A stretch of 64,000 nt of DNA from Membranipora membranacea (taxonomy: Eukaryota; Bryozoa; Gymnolaemata; Cheilostomatida; Membraniporidae): contig OU612072.1 of assembly GCA_914767715.1 (NCBI GenBank), positions 21,204,001 to 21,268,000 on the forward strand, written 5' to 3'. This document shows, piece after piece, positions 1 to 12,800 of this stretch. The notes under the pieces are model-generated. The model worked only from the letters and a program-made list of their open reading frames with translations. It was not told the origin of the DNA and did not search any database. A program made the position numbers and the translations under genes. Each line of letters opens with the position of its first letter. The first letter of the stretch is position 1.

Positions 1-1001
1 ATGTCACTGAGTGGGTCTACAGCTTCTTATCTAACAGAGTGCAAAGAACTGTTGTTGATGGTAAAACTTCAAATGCTATTATAACGAACACTGGCACCCC
101 CCAGGGCTGCTGTCTGTCTCCCCTTTTGTTCTCCATATATACAAACCGGATGACCTCAAACCTGAGTAATGTTACAATAATTAAGTACGCAGATGACACT
201 TGCATCATAGGCTGCATAGCTAATCAATCAGATCTCAACTCCTATTTTGATGAAAAATATAGAATTGCTAAACAATGTGCTGATTTAAATCTTTTATTAA
301 ACCCTACTTAGACCCAGGAAATGATGCAATCCACCCAATATGTTAAACCTTCTACCCCTACACTTGTTTTAAATGATACTGCTATTGCTTTTAGTGATAA
401 AGTTAAATATCTTGGTCTATTAGTTGACGATAAGTTTTAATGATCATGTGCATGGTAAAGTTTCAACCGCCTCTCAAAGGATGTATGTAGTCAGGAATTT
501 TGTATTTTTAAGCTCTAAATCACTATCAAATATGCTTTTTAAAAGTTTTATTGTATCACAAATCTCCTATTGCTTACCCATTATTTTTAAAAGCTTGTAT
601 GCTGCTGACAAGCAACGCCTGTGTAAAATTTTCAAGGACGCTATTAAGTTAGGCATTGAACATCCCAATATTTATACCATGATGGACAATCAGACACGAA
701 CACTGGCCTTACGCTATATTCACGATGAGGATCATTTCATCAATGATTTGTTGAGTAAATGTCCATCTGGCAGATACCGTACAGTAAAACATAGAAGCTC
801 ACTGGGGAGAGACTGTTTTCTGCGTCATATCACTCTTATTTTAAACGAAATACTTTTTTAGACAGAGATTTGATTTTTTATTCCAAGTGTCTTCGCTTTT
901 TCTTGCTGATTCAAAGTGCCAGCAATTACACTGTATTTCGCGACTCATTTTTTCTTTTAATAATGCCGTCAGTGATAGTAATAAAATCCATCCATCCATC
1001 C
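1..1001 (+). mobile_element. 3' part of a decayed non-LTR retrotransposon (CR1/L2-like LINE)
   Basis: The element enters from the left edge of the window. It carries the later reverse transcriptase motifs and the region after RT, and it ends at about 986-1001 in a short ATCC repeat, as many CR1/L2-type elements end in a short tandem repeat. Immediately beyond the tail the sequence changes to a minus-strand pseudogene, so this looks like an insertion into it. The copy cannot be active because its reading frame is broken (see the RT remnant). The family assignment rests on motif order only. Confidence 0.8.
3..861 (+). pseudogene. reverse transcriptase remnant of the LINE
   Basis: Reading from position 3 the translation contains GTPQGCCLSPLLFSIY and the polymerase motif YADDTCIIG (the YxDD catalytic pair), the core of non-LTR reverse transcriptases. 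The frame meets an in-frame TAG at 309-311, where a Lys codon would fit (NPT-stop-TQEM). It continues through VKYLGLLVDD and is lost by a frameshift near 435. The downstream frame (424-861) reads the typical post-RT region, with a SFIVSQISYCLPI segment, and stops at 859-861. One nonsense codon plus one frameshift make it a pseudogene. The N-terminal endonuclease lies outside the window or is missing. Confidence 0.85.
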
Positions 1002-2622
1002 AGGACTATTATCGCCTGGTTGCGGCCTTCGAGAGGTGTTTAATTTTGATCTCTGATGTCTCTCACCATCTCGACTTCTACTATTATCACTCAGTGCACC
1101 GAAGTCACTTTTTGACCCAGAGAGGCGCTCTCTATCGCCGTGTCCAACATCGTTGGGCATTTGTGGGTTAGTAGGTGCTGAGCCAAGTTGAGGTTGTACA
1201 TGGTTGTGTGAACTATAGTGTTGATTTCCTGCGCTATGGGCGGCTAGTGGTGGAAAGTCACCATGGCCGCCTTGTAGTGCGGGTAAACTTTTATTCTCTT
1301 TACCATAAGTGTCCTTCCTTTGCATCCAATGAGGGCTATTGAACACATCAGATTGAGTATGTGGGGGTAAATGGTCCCGTGAACTATGATGCAGAGGTTG
1401 CCAAGATGAAAATTCACCTGCGTCACCTTGAGCATCTATGTCAACCTCACCTTCGAGGTATTTACTGTAAACTCGGCCATCTGAGCTAGGAAGGTTTATC
1501 CTGGCATGTTGGGAAAATTCTCTCGGTCTATTGTTTGCCAACAATTGTACTAGGGGCTCTTGCCGAGCTGAAGGCACTTCACGATGATGCGTCTGTTGAA
1601 GCACTTGCTCAGGGCCGGATTCTCTGTTATATCCAGTAGCATGAGGACGTGACCTATGTGAGGATGGTCGGGATCTTCGAGTGAATGTTGGGAGTTCAGC
1701 AGCTGGGGTAAAGAATTGATCCTGAGCAGGACTTTAGAATCTGTGATGTGGGTTAGGTTCTATTTGGGAGTTTAGGTGAGTTGGGGTTAGAATATTTTTT
1801 GAAGCGGGGACGGGGGTTTCCATTAATAATTGGTCTTCTTTGGTATTCTCTTCAAAACGAATAGATTTTTGATTGGTTTCACCTCTGTATCAAAACAGCC
1901 ATCTAATTGTTCCTCATCAAGTGGGTTCGATCTAATCCTTGTCTGAGACTTCAAAATAGTTTGTAGTGGGGTTGTCATGTTTTCCATTAGTGTATTCTGC
2001 TGCATGGGTGGGGGAGTTGGAGGTTTTGGAAGTTTTAGTGTTGGGGGTGTAGGGGGTCTGGGAGCTAACGGAGGTTTTCTTGTAGTGGTTTGTTTTGGTA
2101 GATCAAACTCAACTTTTCTGTCAGGTATAGGAGGGGTGGAAGCTTGGTTTCATATCTCTTTGGGATTGCACCACTAGCTTGTGCATCTGTTAAGGATGGC
2201 TCGGTCGGTGGTGTCTTGGGTGCTAGAGTTTCATTACTAGCGGACTGAGTTTGAATTGTATCTTGATCTTCTTGGTGTGATAGCGGGGTCGAGGTCAATT
2301 CTGTCCTAAAAGGATTTGTGACGTCAAATTCAAACTCGTTACTGGCTGTTGCAGCTCTTATTGTTGTATCAATCTCTTGATTGAACGGAGCGGATTGAGG
2401 GACAGGATCAGACAGCGTGGATGATTTTTCTTTAGACTTACGAGATCTTAAAGATTTGCCACCTATCACTGTTGTTTCTGAAAGGTCATCTTTACCCCAA
2501 TGGTCTAGGGCTTTCAACTCTTTGGACCTCTCTTTTTCCTTCTTTGTCTTATGAGAAGAGGAAGGGGAAGCGAACAAACGTCCCATCGAATTGAAAGTGC
2601 TACGAAGAGCAGGCATACTCAA
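1002..2622 (-). pseudogene. frameshifted intronless ORF rich in Pro/Ser/Thr, gag-like or unknown
   Basis: A start at 2,622 opens a 185-codon frame. At about 2,140 the likely coding frame shifts into a Pro-rich stretch (KPPLAPRPPTPPTLKLPKP), then shifts again near 1,860 and again near 1,630, where a 211-codon frame takes over until the LINE tail at 1,001. Each frame has the same polar, Pro/Ser/Gln/His-rich composition, so I read one decayed ORF with at least three indels and a stop near 1,736. No zinc knuckle, protease or RT is visible. The absence of introns suggests a retroelement gag-like ORF or a processed copy, but I do not recognise the family. The C-terminal part is cut off by the LINE. 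Confidence 0.5.
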
Positions 2623-4498
2623 ACTAACCTTAGCTTGACTTTTTGGCCTGAATACGATGGATGAATGTTGAAACAGGGGTATGGTAGATTGGGCACAATA
2701 AATCTAGATAGATATAATCGGGTAAAATGACTTGGGTAAGATTGAATGCGATAGCTGTAAATAGAATTTATGATTAGCCACAAAAGCGATATGAATGCCT
2801 TCAAGGGTCAAACACGATACAGCTGGGGTTAAAACAGTATGTATTACAGATTATAATGTGCTGTGAAGATTTAAATAAGTTTAATGACTGACCTATGATC
2901 TTTATCAGCAATACACTGATTTTTGGCTTATTATATAATCCAAATATTCACTTTATAATAGGTAAATAAAACCGTCAGCGCAGAAACTTTATAGGACGCT
3001 ACTTCAAGCTAAATACGTTAGGAACTTTTCTTAAAATGAATTGTTAAATTATTTTGAGATATCAATGAATTTTATATGGGTATGACTTTTAATCCGAGTT
3101 CAACGCGGGACCTCCATGTGAGAAACGGACTGGGCCTTGTACACAACAAGGTGTAGTTAGCTTGCTTCGAGTCTTCTCTGATGAGCGAGAGGGCTTTTAT
3201 ATTCAGTTTAGGGTTCTATTTAGTTTAGCACCGAAAGCCATCGCTTGAATTATGAAATCATTATATAACCCACAGAAGGGTCTCAAAGATACACAGATAT
3301 ACGATACACTGATCTACCATAGGCTGATACACAATACACTGTTCCGATAAATTCTGATGGTCATCAATGAATGATATCAATTAATCTCCTGACAAAAATG
3401 TAATACACGCACTGTTTATCTACTCATGAGCTTAATGCACTAGACGTCGTCACAAGTTTTAACTTAAATTTAATTCAAGGTTATTATAATACACAGTCTA
3501 TTTAAATCATCACAAGTTATATATATTGCAGCTTTTGTTATCTGTTTATGATCTAGTACATGAAAGTGCCGACAAGGCCGTCTGCAAGTGTGTGAGGTTT
3601 TGGATTCCCTTTGAATACACAATTGTGACTACTAAAGAGTCAAGTGGCTGTGATTACCAATTATTTGTGTCAACCAGACAGGCATAAAACTAATCTGTTT
3701 AGACTAAGACTATTTATTTAATTACCCTGACCATTTAATTCAGTTGAGACAAAATACACGTATAAAATATTAATATAAGGTTAAAAATATTAAAAGGCGT
3801 TCTGAATATTCTGACCTGACTGTCTTTGCACTCGTATCCTTGGTTATATAGAATGCCAGATGAGTGCTGATTAAAACACTGATAGCACAGATAAGCTGGT
3901 TTTACTCGAATTACACAACAATACATTATATTATATGATACAATTAATTATTTCACTTTACAATCTAAGACACTGCTGAATAGGACAACGGTCCTGTTGC
4001 TTTTCTGTCTTAATACTAACTGCTGTCTATATGTATTGTTGTGCCACTGATGTACATGTGACATACTCTTTTGGTAGGTGGTTTCACTTTGATGATATAG
4101 TGTTGTACATTCAGCTGCAGCTGGTGCAAGTATTACTGATGTTGATGGTAACTGGTAATTGTATTCTCTTTCTTCTTTAGGAGTGATGGTGTGTAGTATG
4201 ATATTATTCCGATTCTCGTTCATAGCTCTGGCGTTCAGGTCGTCATATATATAGCAGAAGGTAGGGATGTAATACTAAGCTGATGCTAAAATAGAAATCT
4301 CCGCAAACCAACGTTAATTTACAGTTGTAATAAAACACCATTAAGTGTTGTTTTTATCTAAATAAAATCCTATCTACTGATAGGCTGTTAATAATTCTGT
4401 GTACTTTTAAACTCAACATTAGTTTCACAATAAAATCCCATCACCTTAAAATTTAACTATAACGTAAAATCATTAATATTTATAAGATTTTGGATTTA
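2623..4498. other. gene-free stretch
   Basis: AT-rich sequence with stop codons in all frames. The only open frames are under 95 codons, with no domain signal and no paired splice sites that I could extend. I see no RNA gene or clear repeat here. Confidence 0.5.
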
Positions 4499-4506
4499 TG
4501 GATTTA

Positions 4507-4538
4507 GATATGGATATGGATATGGATATGGATATGGA
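4507..4538 (+). repeat. (GGATAT)n microsatellite
   Basis: About five tandem hexamers of GGATAT type, flanked by related degenerate TATGGATTTATGG steps up to about 4,555. Confidence 0.85.
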
Positions 4539-4810
4539 TTTATGGACTTATGGATTATAAATTGTGACATCACCTCATGTTCGAAATGAGGTTTGAAGGA
4601 AGACGATGTTGTGTGTCAAATTAATGATCCAAGGCTTAAAGAATACTGACTCTGTCATCTCATTTTTGCAACGCTCAAACACGTCAGCAACTTTCACCAC
4701 CCTAGCTTCTTTTCCATGGATCAAGCATAGTTATTTGTATGAAGTTGGAAGCGTTGGTTTAGATCTCTCGAAAAATTCTAGTAATATTAAGATCCCTGTA
4801 TAATATGATT

Positions 4811-5071
4811 TTATCATGGTAGCGACTACCCTCAGAGATGGTGATGAAAACATTTTCTCTGGTTGAGCTATCACCGCAGAAAGTTGTTATTGTCGGTTTA
4901 TCATGGTAGCGACTACCCTCAGAGATTGTGATGAAAATATTTTCTCTGGTTGAGCTATCACCGCAGAGAGTTGTTATTGTCGGTTTATCATGGTAGCGAC
5001 TACCCTCAGAGATGGTGATGAAAACATTTTCTCTGCTTGAGCTATTACCGCAGAAAGTTGTTATTGTCAGT
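4811..5071 (+). repeat. three tandem 87-bp units
   Basis: The segment beginning TTATCATGGTAGCGACTACC starts at 4,811, 4,898 and 4,985, an exact 87-bp period, with only a few substitutions between copies. Each unit carries CTCAGAGATGGTGATG and, further on, GAGCTATCACCGCAGA. No coding role is apparent. Confidence 0.9.
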
Positions 5072-6886
5072 TTTTTGCCATTCCTCTAGTACAGTAAGTC
5101 TGTCTGGTATTCATCCTGTTTGATAACGAATCTCAAGAAATATATCAATTTTTAATAGTACTTGTGTGCGCTTTAAAAATTGTCACAATGACAGTAGTAA
5201 GTAGCTACACCTAAGGACTGAAGTAGGTTAACCTCCTTAGTTGTAGAGAGACTAACCTCTTTGGCCCAAAGAGTGTTGGCTACAATACTGGTGATTTGTG
5301 ATATCTTATATCTTATTCTAAATGCTTCTTTATTTCTTTGTTTGCTGTACTTTGAAAATTTGCACACTAAAAATTTATAACAAGACCGGAAACAGTATAT
5401 ACGATGCATCCAGTTAACTCCCTGATATCACATGGCAATTTGTCGCATACACTGTATGTGACACGCCTAGGTGCATGACTCTGCATGAAGTTAGGTGTTG
5501 TATATTGCACTGTCATGGTTGCCATGGTCCTAATCTGATTAATTGTTATACTCTTCCGCATTTACTTCCATTTTTTGCACATTTAATTACCATCTAAATG
5601 CGGAGGTTGGCCATTGAAATAATGACGTATCATCCCACCCGTTTCTATTTTTACGACCTATTTATACAGGTCAGTATAAAGAACAGTGGTTTTTGCTATG
5701 AAGAATCAGTTACAATTGCGAGTTACGATCGGGAGTTACGTGTGACAGTTACAGCTTGGCGTTGCAATTTATCAGTTGCCTGGGGCATTTGCCCCAGTGT
5801 GTAGTTCAGTAATATATTCATCAAACTGCCGAAAAACTGCATTCAGTATTATAAAGTAGTCTCATATGAACTCTGCCAGCAGTGAACTGTCGTGATCTTT
5901 CTCGATCCGACAAATTTACTCCCTGACCCACCAGAGAGACTTAAATCCCTGTTCACATAAGAAGTTTGGGACAATATTTATTCGAAAGGTTTGAAACAAA
6001 ACTTGCTTTATTCATTTCCTAAGGGTCAATAATGGTTAGCCACACCTTTTGAATGATAAAAGTGACTATATTGAACTAAAATGGGACTGGCACTATTCTC
6101 ACAGAACATTTTCTGAAAACTTTATGGTTGCTTCCCACAAGTAAAGAGGGTACAACTCCCAATTATCTAAACCTATCGGCCCAAAAGCAAATAAGGTGAC
6201 CTATGAGGTGTAATTAAATTGCTTTACAAATAGGGTAAACTGGACTGAAAGAATTAACTCAATTTGTAAACTTCAATTCAACCTCATGAGTAAAATTCTA
6301 CGCAGTATAGGTTTCTCTTATATATTTCGTTATTTGAGTTGCCACAAATGTTTGCCATGGAATGGAAACTATATGAGAGGTAATATTTTGCTGATGATTT
6401 TTCCAGGTAACTGAAGTATCTGATCTTTCTGGTGAATTTTCTAATAAAGTGACGACTCAGTCCATTTTGATGACTGGTACTTTTATTTGCGCTAGTGTGT
6501 TTATGATTTATTTTATGTCCTTTAAATGGCTCATCGTGGGTACGTTCTCAGTCATAACAGTTCTAAAACATTTCTTCTCTAAGAATAAAACGACACGAGT
6601 CAAAGAGATCAAAGGATAATAAACACCTAAATCCTCTTTTGAAAGTTGAAACATATTGTATATATGGTGATCAATAAGGTCACATTGTTTCAATTGAGTT
6701 GATTGTTGTGGCTGATTATTTTAGAATTTATAAGAATTATGCTACCCTGAGGTGGCAGCAATTACTTTCTGCGCTGAAGCAATATGTTTAACTAAACTCC
6801 CAACAATAGGCATTCGCTCATGCCGTTGGGCCATTTACTAGTAGTCATAATTAATTCTGAAGTAATGAAGCCGGCAGTCAACTAGG
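5072..6886. other. gene-free stretch upstream of the Ig-like gene
   Basis: No ORF with domain content. The promoter and 5' UTR of the downstream gene must lie in its right-hand part, but I see no unambiguous TATA box or initiator. Confidence 0.4.
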
Positions 6887-9800
6887 ATGCAGGCTCTAAA
6901 ATTGGTGCTAGTTTTGGGATTTACTGGTGAGGTCAAATATTATTTAAATTGATTTGATATATTTGTAATGAAGCTGGAAAAGCGATCATGCCAAACTGCT
7001 ATGTTTCTTGACCATTATTAAATTCTGCACTTCGGTAGGAGATTTCTTATATACTTTAGATAACTTATTTCAGTTAAATTACTACATCAAATCAGTAGCA
7101 TGTTTTTTAGATTGACAGTACATTACTTGTGCAAGTTTCATAGGATAACTTATTGCTCTACAAAACCTGAAGTCAAAGGGAGCTCGGAAAATTTTAATTT
7201 TTCGAAACATTCACCCTTCAAAATGGATGCGTGACTGTCAACTTGATCAGAAATGTGTCCTGATTGAATCAGGAGGATAACTCCAATAATCTTCGCATCA
7301 TATGTTCAATTTGCAAGAGAGTGCTTGACATAGACCCGGTTAATTAATCGAGATTTTGGAAAATTCTTCCCTGTCAATACAGCAAATATGCGAATTATTT
7401 GAATTAAGCATAATAATAATTATGTGATGTATATAATAAACAACTAATGTACTGTATATTTTAGTTCCTGTGCTCACACAAAGCAATACCTGCTCTTCGA
7501 AAAGAATAATTTACCCAACTGTAACCATCAGGAACGAAAGTGAGTCAAAAGCAAAAATCAATGGGGAGATTTGGGCCTACGGTGACGGGATCAAGTTGAA
7601 ATGTGAAGGTGAATATTTCTTATTCTTTTATGATTTTTATATATAATAATGTGTACATAATATGTTTCATAGGTAAATGATGTAAACGACACTGCAGCAG
7701 GTAATTGATAGCTTGTTATCTAAAGGACAGAAATAATTTGTGAAAGCAATACATAGTTCATGTACTTTTTTATCGGGAATGATTTAGCTGGTGAGCCTTG
7801 TAAAGTTTCATAATTTGATAATTCAAGTACAATTGTATTTGTTTCATTTCGATATATTTTTTTTAAAACTTGTCTTTGCCTGTGTTATATTTGGATGTTT
7901 CCTTTGTGTGGTTGAACAGGGCCTGGAGAAAAGTTCACATGGCTCAGATGGTCTTATGGAAAATTGCAAGAAATTGAAGATGATAGATGGGCTATTAGAG
8001 ATAAAGGTTCGCTGATTTTGAAAATCCATCCAAATATAGCAGTTTATGATGAAAGCCTTGATCCTGAAGATACACTGGGTTATCAACATTCAGGTTTTGT
8101 CATATGCCTTGCCTGGGAAATCACAACACAGATCCTCTACATTTCAAATTTAGTACCTACCCGCTATCCCTGTAAGTATCAATTATACACCTCACTCCAG
8201 GTGAGGAAGTTACACTGTTACGTTGAAAAGATTGGTGAATTAATTGAGTGTTGCTCGGCATAACTGCAAAACATCATAATTTTTCTTATGCCATTCTTGT
8301 TAGGCTTGTTCACAGTCGAGATGCCCTTAATGAATTGGACAAGCATTTCATACTGAGTTATAAAAATAGTGAATCATATTATTGAATTAAGCACCTGAGC
8401 TCTTCTATGAGTGTTAGTATTTGAGATTAAACCTAGCTTAAAGGGCAACCAAGGTTTCAAACAACTTCTCATTGATGGCCATTGATTAATAGCAGATTGC
8501 ACCTTCTGAATGGGGAAAAAGACAAAATATAATTCGGATGATTATTCAGCCAGAATCCTTGTGAAACATTTCTTCCATCAGGCACTCAAACTCAGCTTAA
8601 AGGGCAACCGAGGTTTCAAACAACTTCTCATTGATGGCCATTGATTATTAGCAGATTGCACCTTCTGCATGGGGAAAAAGACAAAATATAATTCGGATGA
8701 TTATTCAGCCAGAATTCTTGTGAAACATTGCTTCCATCAGGTACTCAAACTCAGCTAAAAGAGAATACCACATAGCAGTTTCCTGTTCCTGTTATTATTT
8801 AGCCTGTGCTCTATAATTATTACAGCAAAGTCTTGGAACCTCCCTAAACTGAAGTGTTACCCAGCTTAGAGTCAGCAACTACTTTGAGTTTTGCATCGCG
8901 TAATGCACAAAGCTGATGCTGCCCAGCACATTATTTGCTACCCATTAATGCATTGCTGCCAAACCTTGGTTGCCCTTTAAAGAGAATACCACATAGCAGT
9001 TTCCTGTTCCTGTTATTATTTAGCCTGTGCTCTATAATTATTACAGCAAAGTCTTGGAACCTCCCCTAAACTGAAGCGTTACCCAGCTTAGAGTCAGCAA
9101 CTACTTTGAGTTTTGCATCGCGTAATGCACAAAGCTGATGCTGCCCAGCACATTATTTCCTACCCATCAATGCATTGCTGCGAAACCTTGGTTGCCCTTC
9201 AACTGTTGAAAAATAAAACCCCTATGGTTCATTGCTACCCATGACCGTTACTAGATAATTAAGTGGTTTGCTCAGTGGTTGCCATGTTCTCTATTGATTA
9301 ATTATTATCTCTCTTTCCTCAAGTTTGCAGCATCAACGAAGTTAACCACAATTACCATGAAAAGGATGAAAATATATGCTGTCATCCATGTTTCAAACAT
9401 AACTGTGCACCCCGTGTATTACTCAATGATAGTGATGTGGTTTGGTATTCAGAAGCTCTTAAAGAGAGAAAAAAAGGTACATGAACTTGCAGAATTTCCT
9501 CAGCTAGTATTCCATCCAATCCCAAACCCAGGCCTCAAACCACTAGGTGCATTTCCTTTAATTAGATTTCTTATGACTGTGACTTTTAACTGGGAGCATC
9601 TGGCTCAGACGCCTCACAACCACTCATTCCTATCAAACCAGAATTAGCAGCGGAAAGTAGTCCCAACTTCTGATACTTAATTGTAGTAACAAACCTTGAC
9701 ATGAACTTTAAGTTCTAGAGCAGGAAAATCTTAAAATAACATATAGGAATTAACAAGCCAGCTTTTTAACTATTGTAAAATACACTAAAATTACTGGCTT

Positions 9801-12800
9801 TTAAAGACTTATATTACTATGCCGAATCTGGTGCAGAAACATTGCAGTAAAGAAATCATAAATGGATGGATTTCATTTTGCATCGGTGAGGCCTTTATTT
9901 CAATTCAAGTAGAGATGTTGATTCAAAACTATATATGATATGTGTGTAGGTAGTTCGCATGCGATTGTTTACTCAACATGAAATTTTTTGTTTGAAATAA
10001 GCCAGGCAAAATGAATATTTAGTTTACAGCTGCATCTGAAGGACTGCATGATACACTTTCTTATTATACTCATTCTCCAACACAAAAGTTTCATTTGCAT
10101 TTTCTTTGTATATGGACAATAATCGCAATTGGTTTTGATATGTTACTGAATTTCAGTGTCACGCTATGAGGTTATGTCATGGCGTACATCGTTTAATTTC
10201 GAGTTTAGACTTCTTTGATCATATGGATGGAGAAACCCAAAAAATAGATTACGGCGAGATATGACCTTAACTATTCTATGCTAAAATCCAACTTGAGTTT
10301 AAACCACCGCTACAACTCAAACAAATGTGTGCTTATTGAGTTCTATATGGCTCAAAGACTCAATTTTTTTAGGCTCAAATATCTAAATTGTCACCTAATA
10401 GGAAAATATTATGACATGTCCGCACTGATCCTAAAAATCAGGTTATGAAATCAATACACCTGGTGATGACATCATTATTGTCAACTAGTAAAGTTGGAAC
10501 CATTTCACTCTGTCCGCAGCTTATTGTCTTCACACCCTGATTTGGCGAACAGTTTGTGCAAATTGTTTGCTGATTAGGTGACAATGCCAAGATTACAGCC
10601 TCAAATCACGAGTTTTAAGCTATACAGAATTCAATAATAGTGGCTTAAATATGCAAAAGAAGCTATTGATAAATTAAAGGTATTTCAACGCCCTTAAACT
10701 GATTAGAATTACTACTACATGCTAGCTGAGAGCACATCTCCGGTACCATCACATACTTTAGCCTGTTTGGATGTTTAAAAATTTGAAGTGCAGACAGTTT
10801 AACTGCATTTTATTACGTGATTCAGAAAAACCAGAGCTTTAGTTTGAGCAATTGTTTTGCTAATTTGGAAATTGATACGGCTATACCAAACATGGTAAGT
10901 TGGACTGACACATTTTAACTGTTTTGATGGCTCCTAGTCATCATATTGAAGACTTTGATAGTGATTTAGGACATTGGGGAAACTGAATCTAATGATTACA
11001 TTGATGAGATCCTGAATGAAATTTCGGATGTCTTTTCTTTTCAGGTTTGGTTTACTGCCACGAGAAAAAGTTTAAATCGAATTTTGCAAGCTCGCTTAAT
11101 TGCGGCGTGCGTGCAGGCAATGGACTTTATAAAAGCAATCATAGCTACCCTTATGGCATCCGTGTTTATGAGACTCCTTTCTCTCATAAAGTAGAACAAA
11201 AAGGATGTGATGTTATAACTCATGAGTCACATATTTCACCTATGCTTGGTAGGTGGTAAGCATATAATGCTACATTACTATTCTGGTTGATTTTGCCAAT
11301 TCATCAATGAAACCCTATCTCATGAAATACTTTTGACTTGGAGAACTGAATATTTGCATGTGGGCGTTCTTACTAGAGATTATTTTGATGTTTACAAACA
11401 TATCAGACAGAACATACAATTGTCAATTATCATCTCTGTTACTGTAGATGGACTGTGTTTTTACCGAAAAAAAGTCTGTGTAATATATTTTTTGTCTTAG
11501 GGACCATCAACTACAACAGAAATAACGAGTTAACATCAATTACCACCAAAAATCTTGAGTCATAAAAGTGTTCAGAGTTCAACATTCTGTTTCAGTTCCA
11601 GAGATCATGTATGAGGAGTGTTCAATAACACTTGAGCCTGGAGAGTATATCCTTAATGATACGAACATCAGGCCTGCAGATAATCTTGCTGAAGCCCATT
11701 GGTATTATACTAAATTGGGCCAACCATTCCATCATTATGGTGAGCATGAATAGACCTAGCCTGTCTCAACATGCTTTGTTCGGTGGAGGGGTAGAACAAA
11801 GTTTGTCAACTCTTGCGCTGCTCGATGTCGAGCAGCTGATATTAAATATAGTCTTCTCTTGAAAATTGGTAGATAACTTCTATACCACACTAATCAATTT
11901 GTATGGGCAAACGAAGTTGTATTCCCGAAAGATATCTGCGTCTTCCTATACAAATTGATCCGTGTGATAAAGATGTTATGTACCCAGTCGCAAGAGAAGA
12001 CAGTATTTATTATCGGCTGCTTGACATTGATCAGTGCAAGGGTTGACAAGCTCTCCCCCCCACACCGAACAAAGCTTGTTAAGACAGGCTAGAAGAGACC
12101 ATTCAATTCGATAGACAGTTTTCTGAGCTCTGATTTATGCCTCAATTTGGAGTTGCCCTCTCTCCAGTTTGGTAATTTTAACCCACGCCGCATAGGAAAA
12201 ACTTGTTGAAAGAGGGTTATCTTGAAAACCGCTAATGTAAAGATAAAAATGAATCAGAATCTGCACCATTGAAAACCCTGGCAGGGTTTCCAAATCATTG
12301 GAGGCTTGAATATTGATCAATCTTAATTTTAGTGACGAAATTCATGTAAAATTCTGCCAAATTGTCCGCAAAACAGCCAGAAAATGCTATAACTGACTAT
12401 CCAAATATTAAAATTATTTCCCAAATTATGTCCATATGAGTGTTCAATGGTGCAGATTCTGAATCAAAAATCATTTTTATCCTACCTTAAGCGGCTCTCA
12501 AGATAAGCCTCTTTTCAGCACGTTTTTCCTATGTGGATTGTGTGTTAAAAGTAATTAAACTGGAGAGAGGACAACTTCAAATTGAGGCCTACATTCGAGC
12601 TCAGAAATTGTCTATTGCATTAATCTTAACATTCACTAATTGGCAAGCTTAGGAAAGAGCTTCAAAAAGTCCAATAAGTTTCGTGTTAGAGCTTTTATTG
12701 TGCCTCCCCATATGTGTTTACATATTGAATGTCTCATTTACTTTAGAGAACCAAGGCAAGATTTTGAATGACCTATAGACACAGATGAAACCAGGGTATT

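Noticed and set aside
9279-9647. 122-codon plus-strand ORF
   Set aside because: It overlaps exon 4 of the Ig-like gene in another frame; the exon frame joins in phase to both neighbours.
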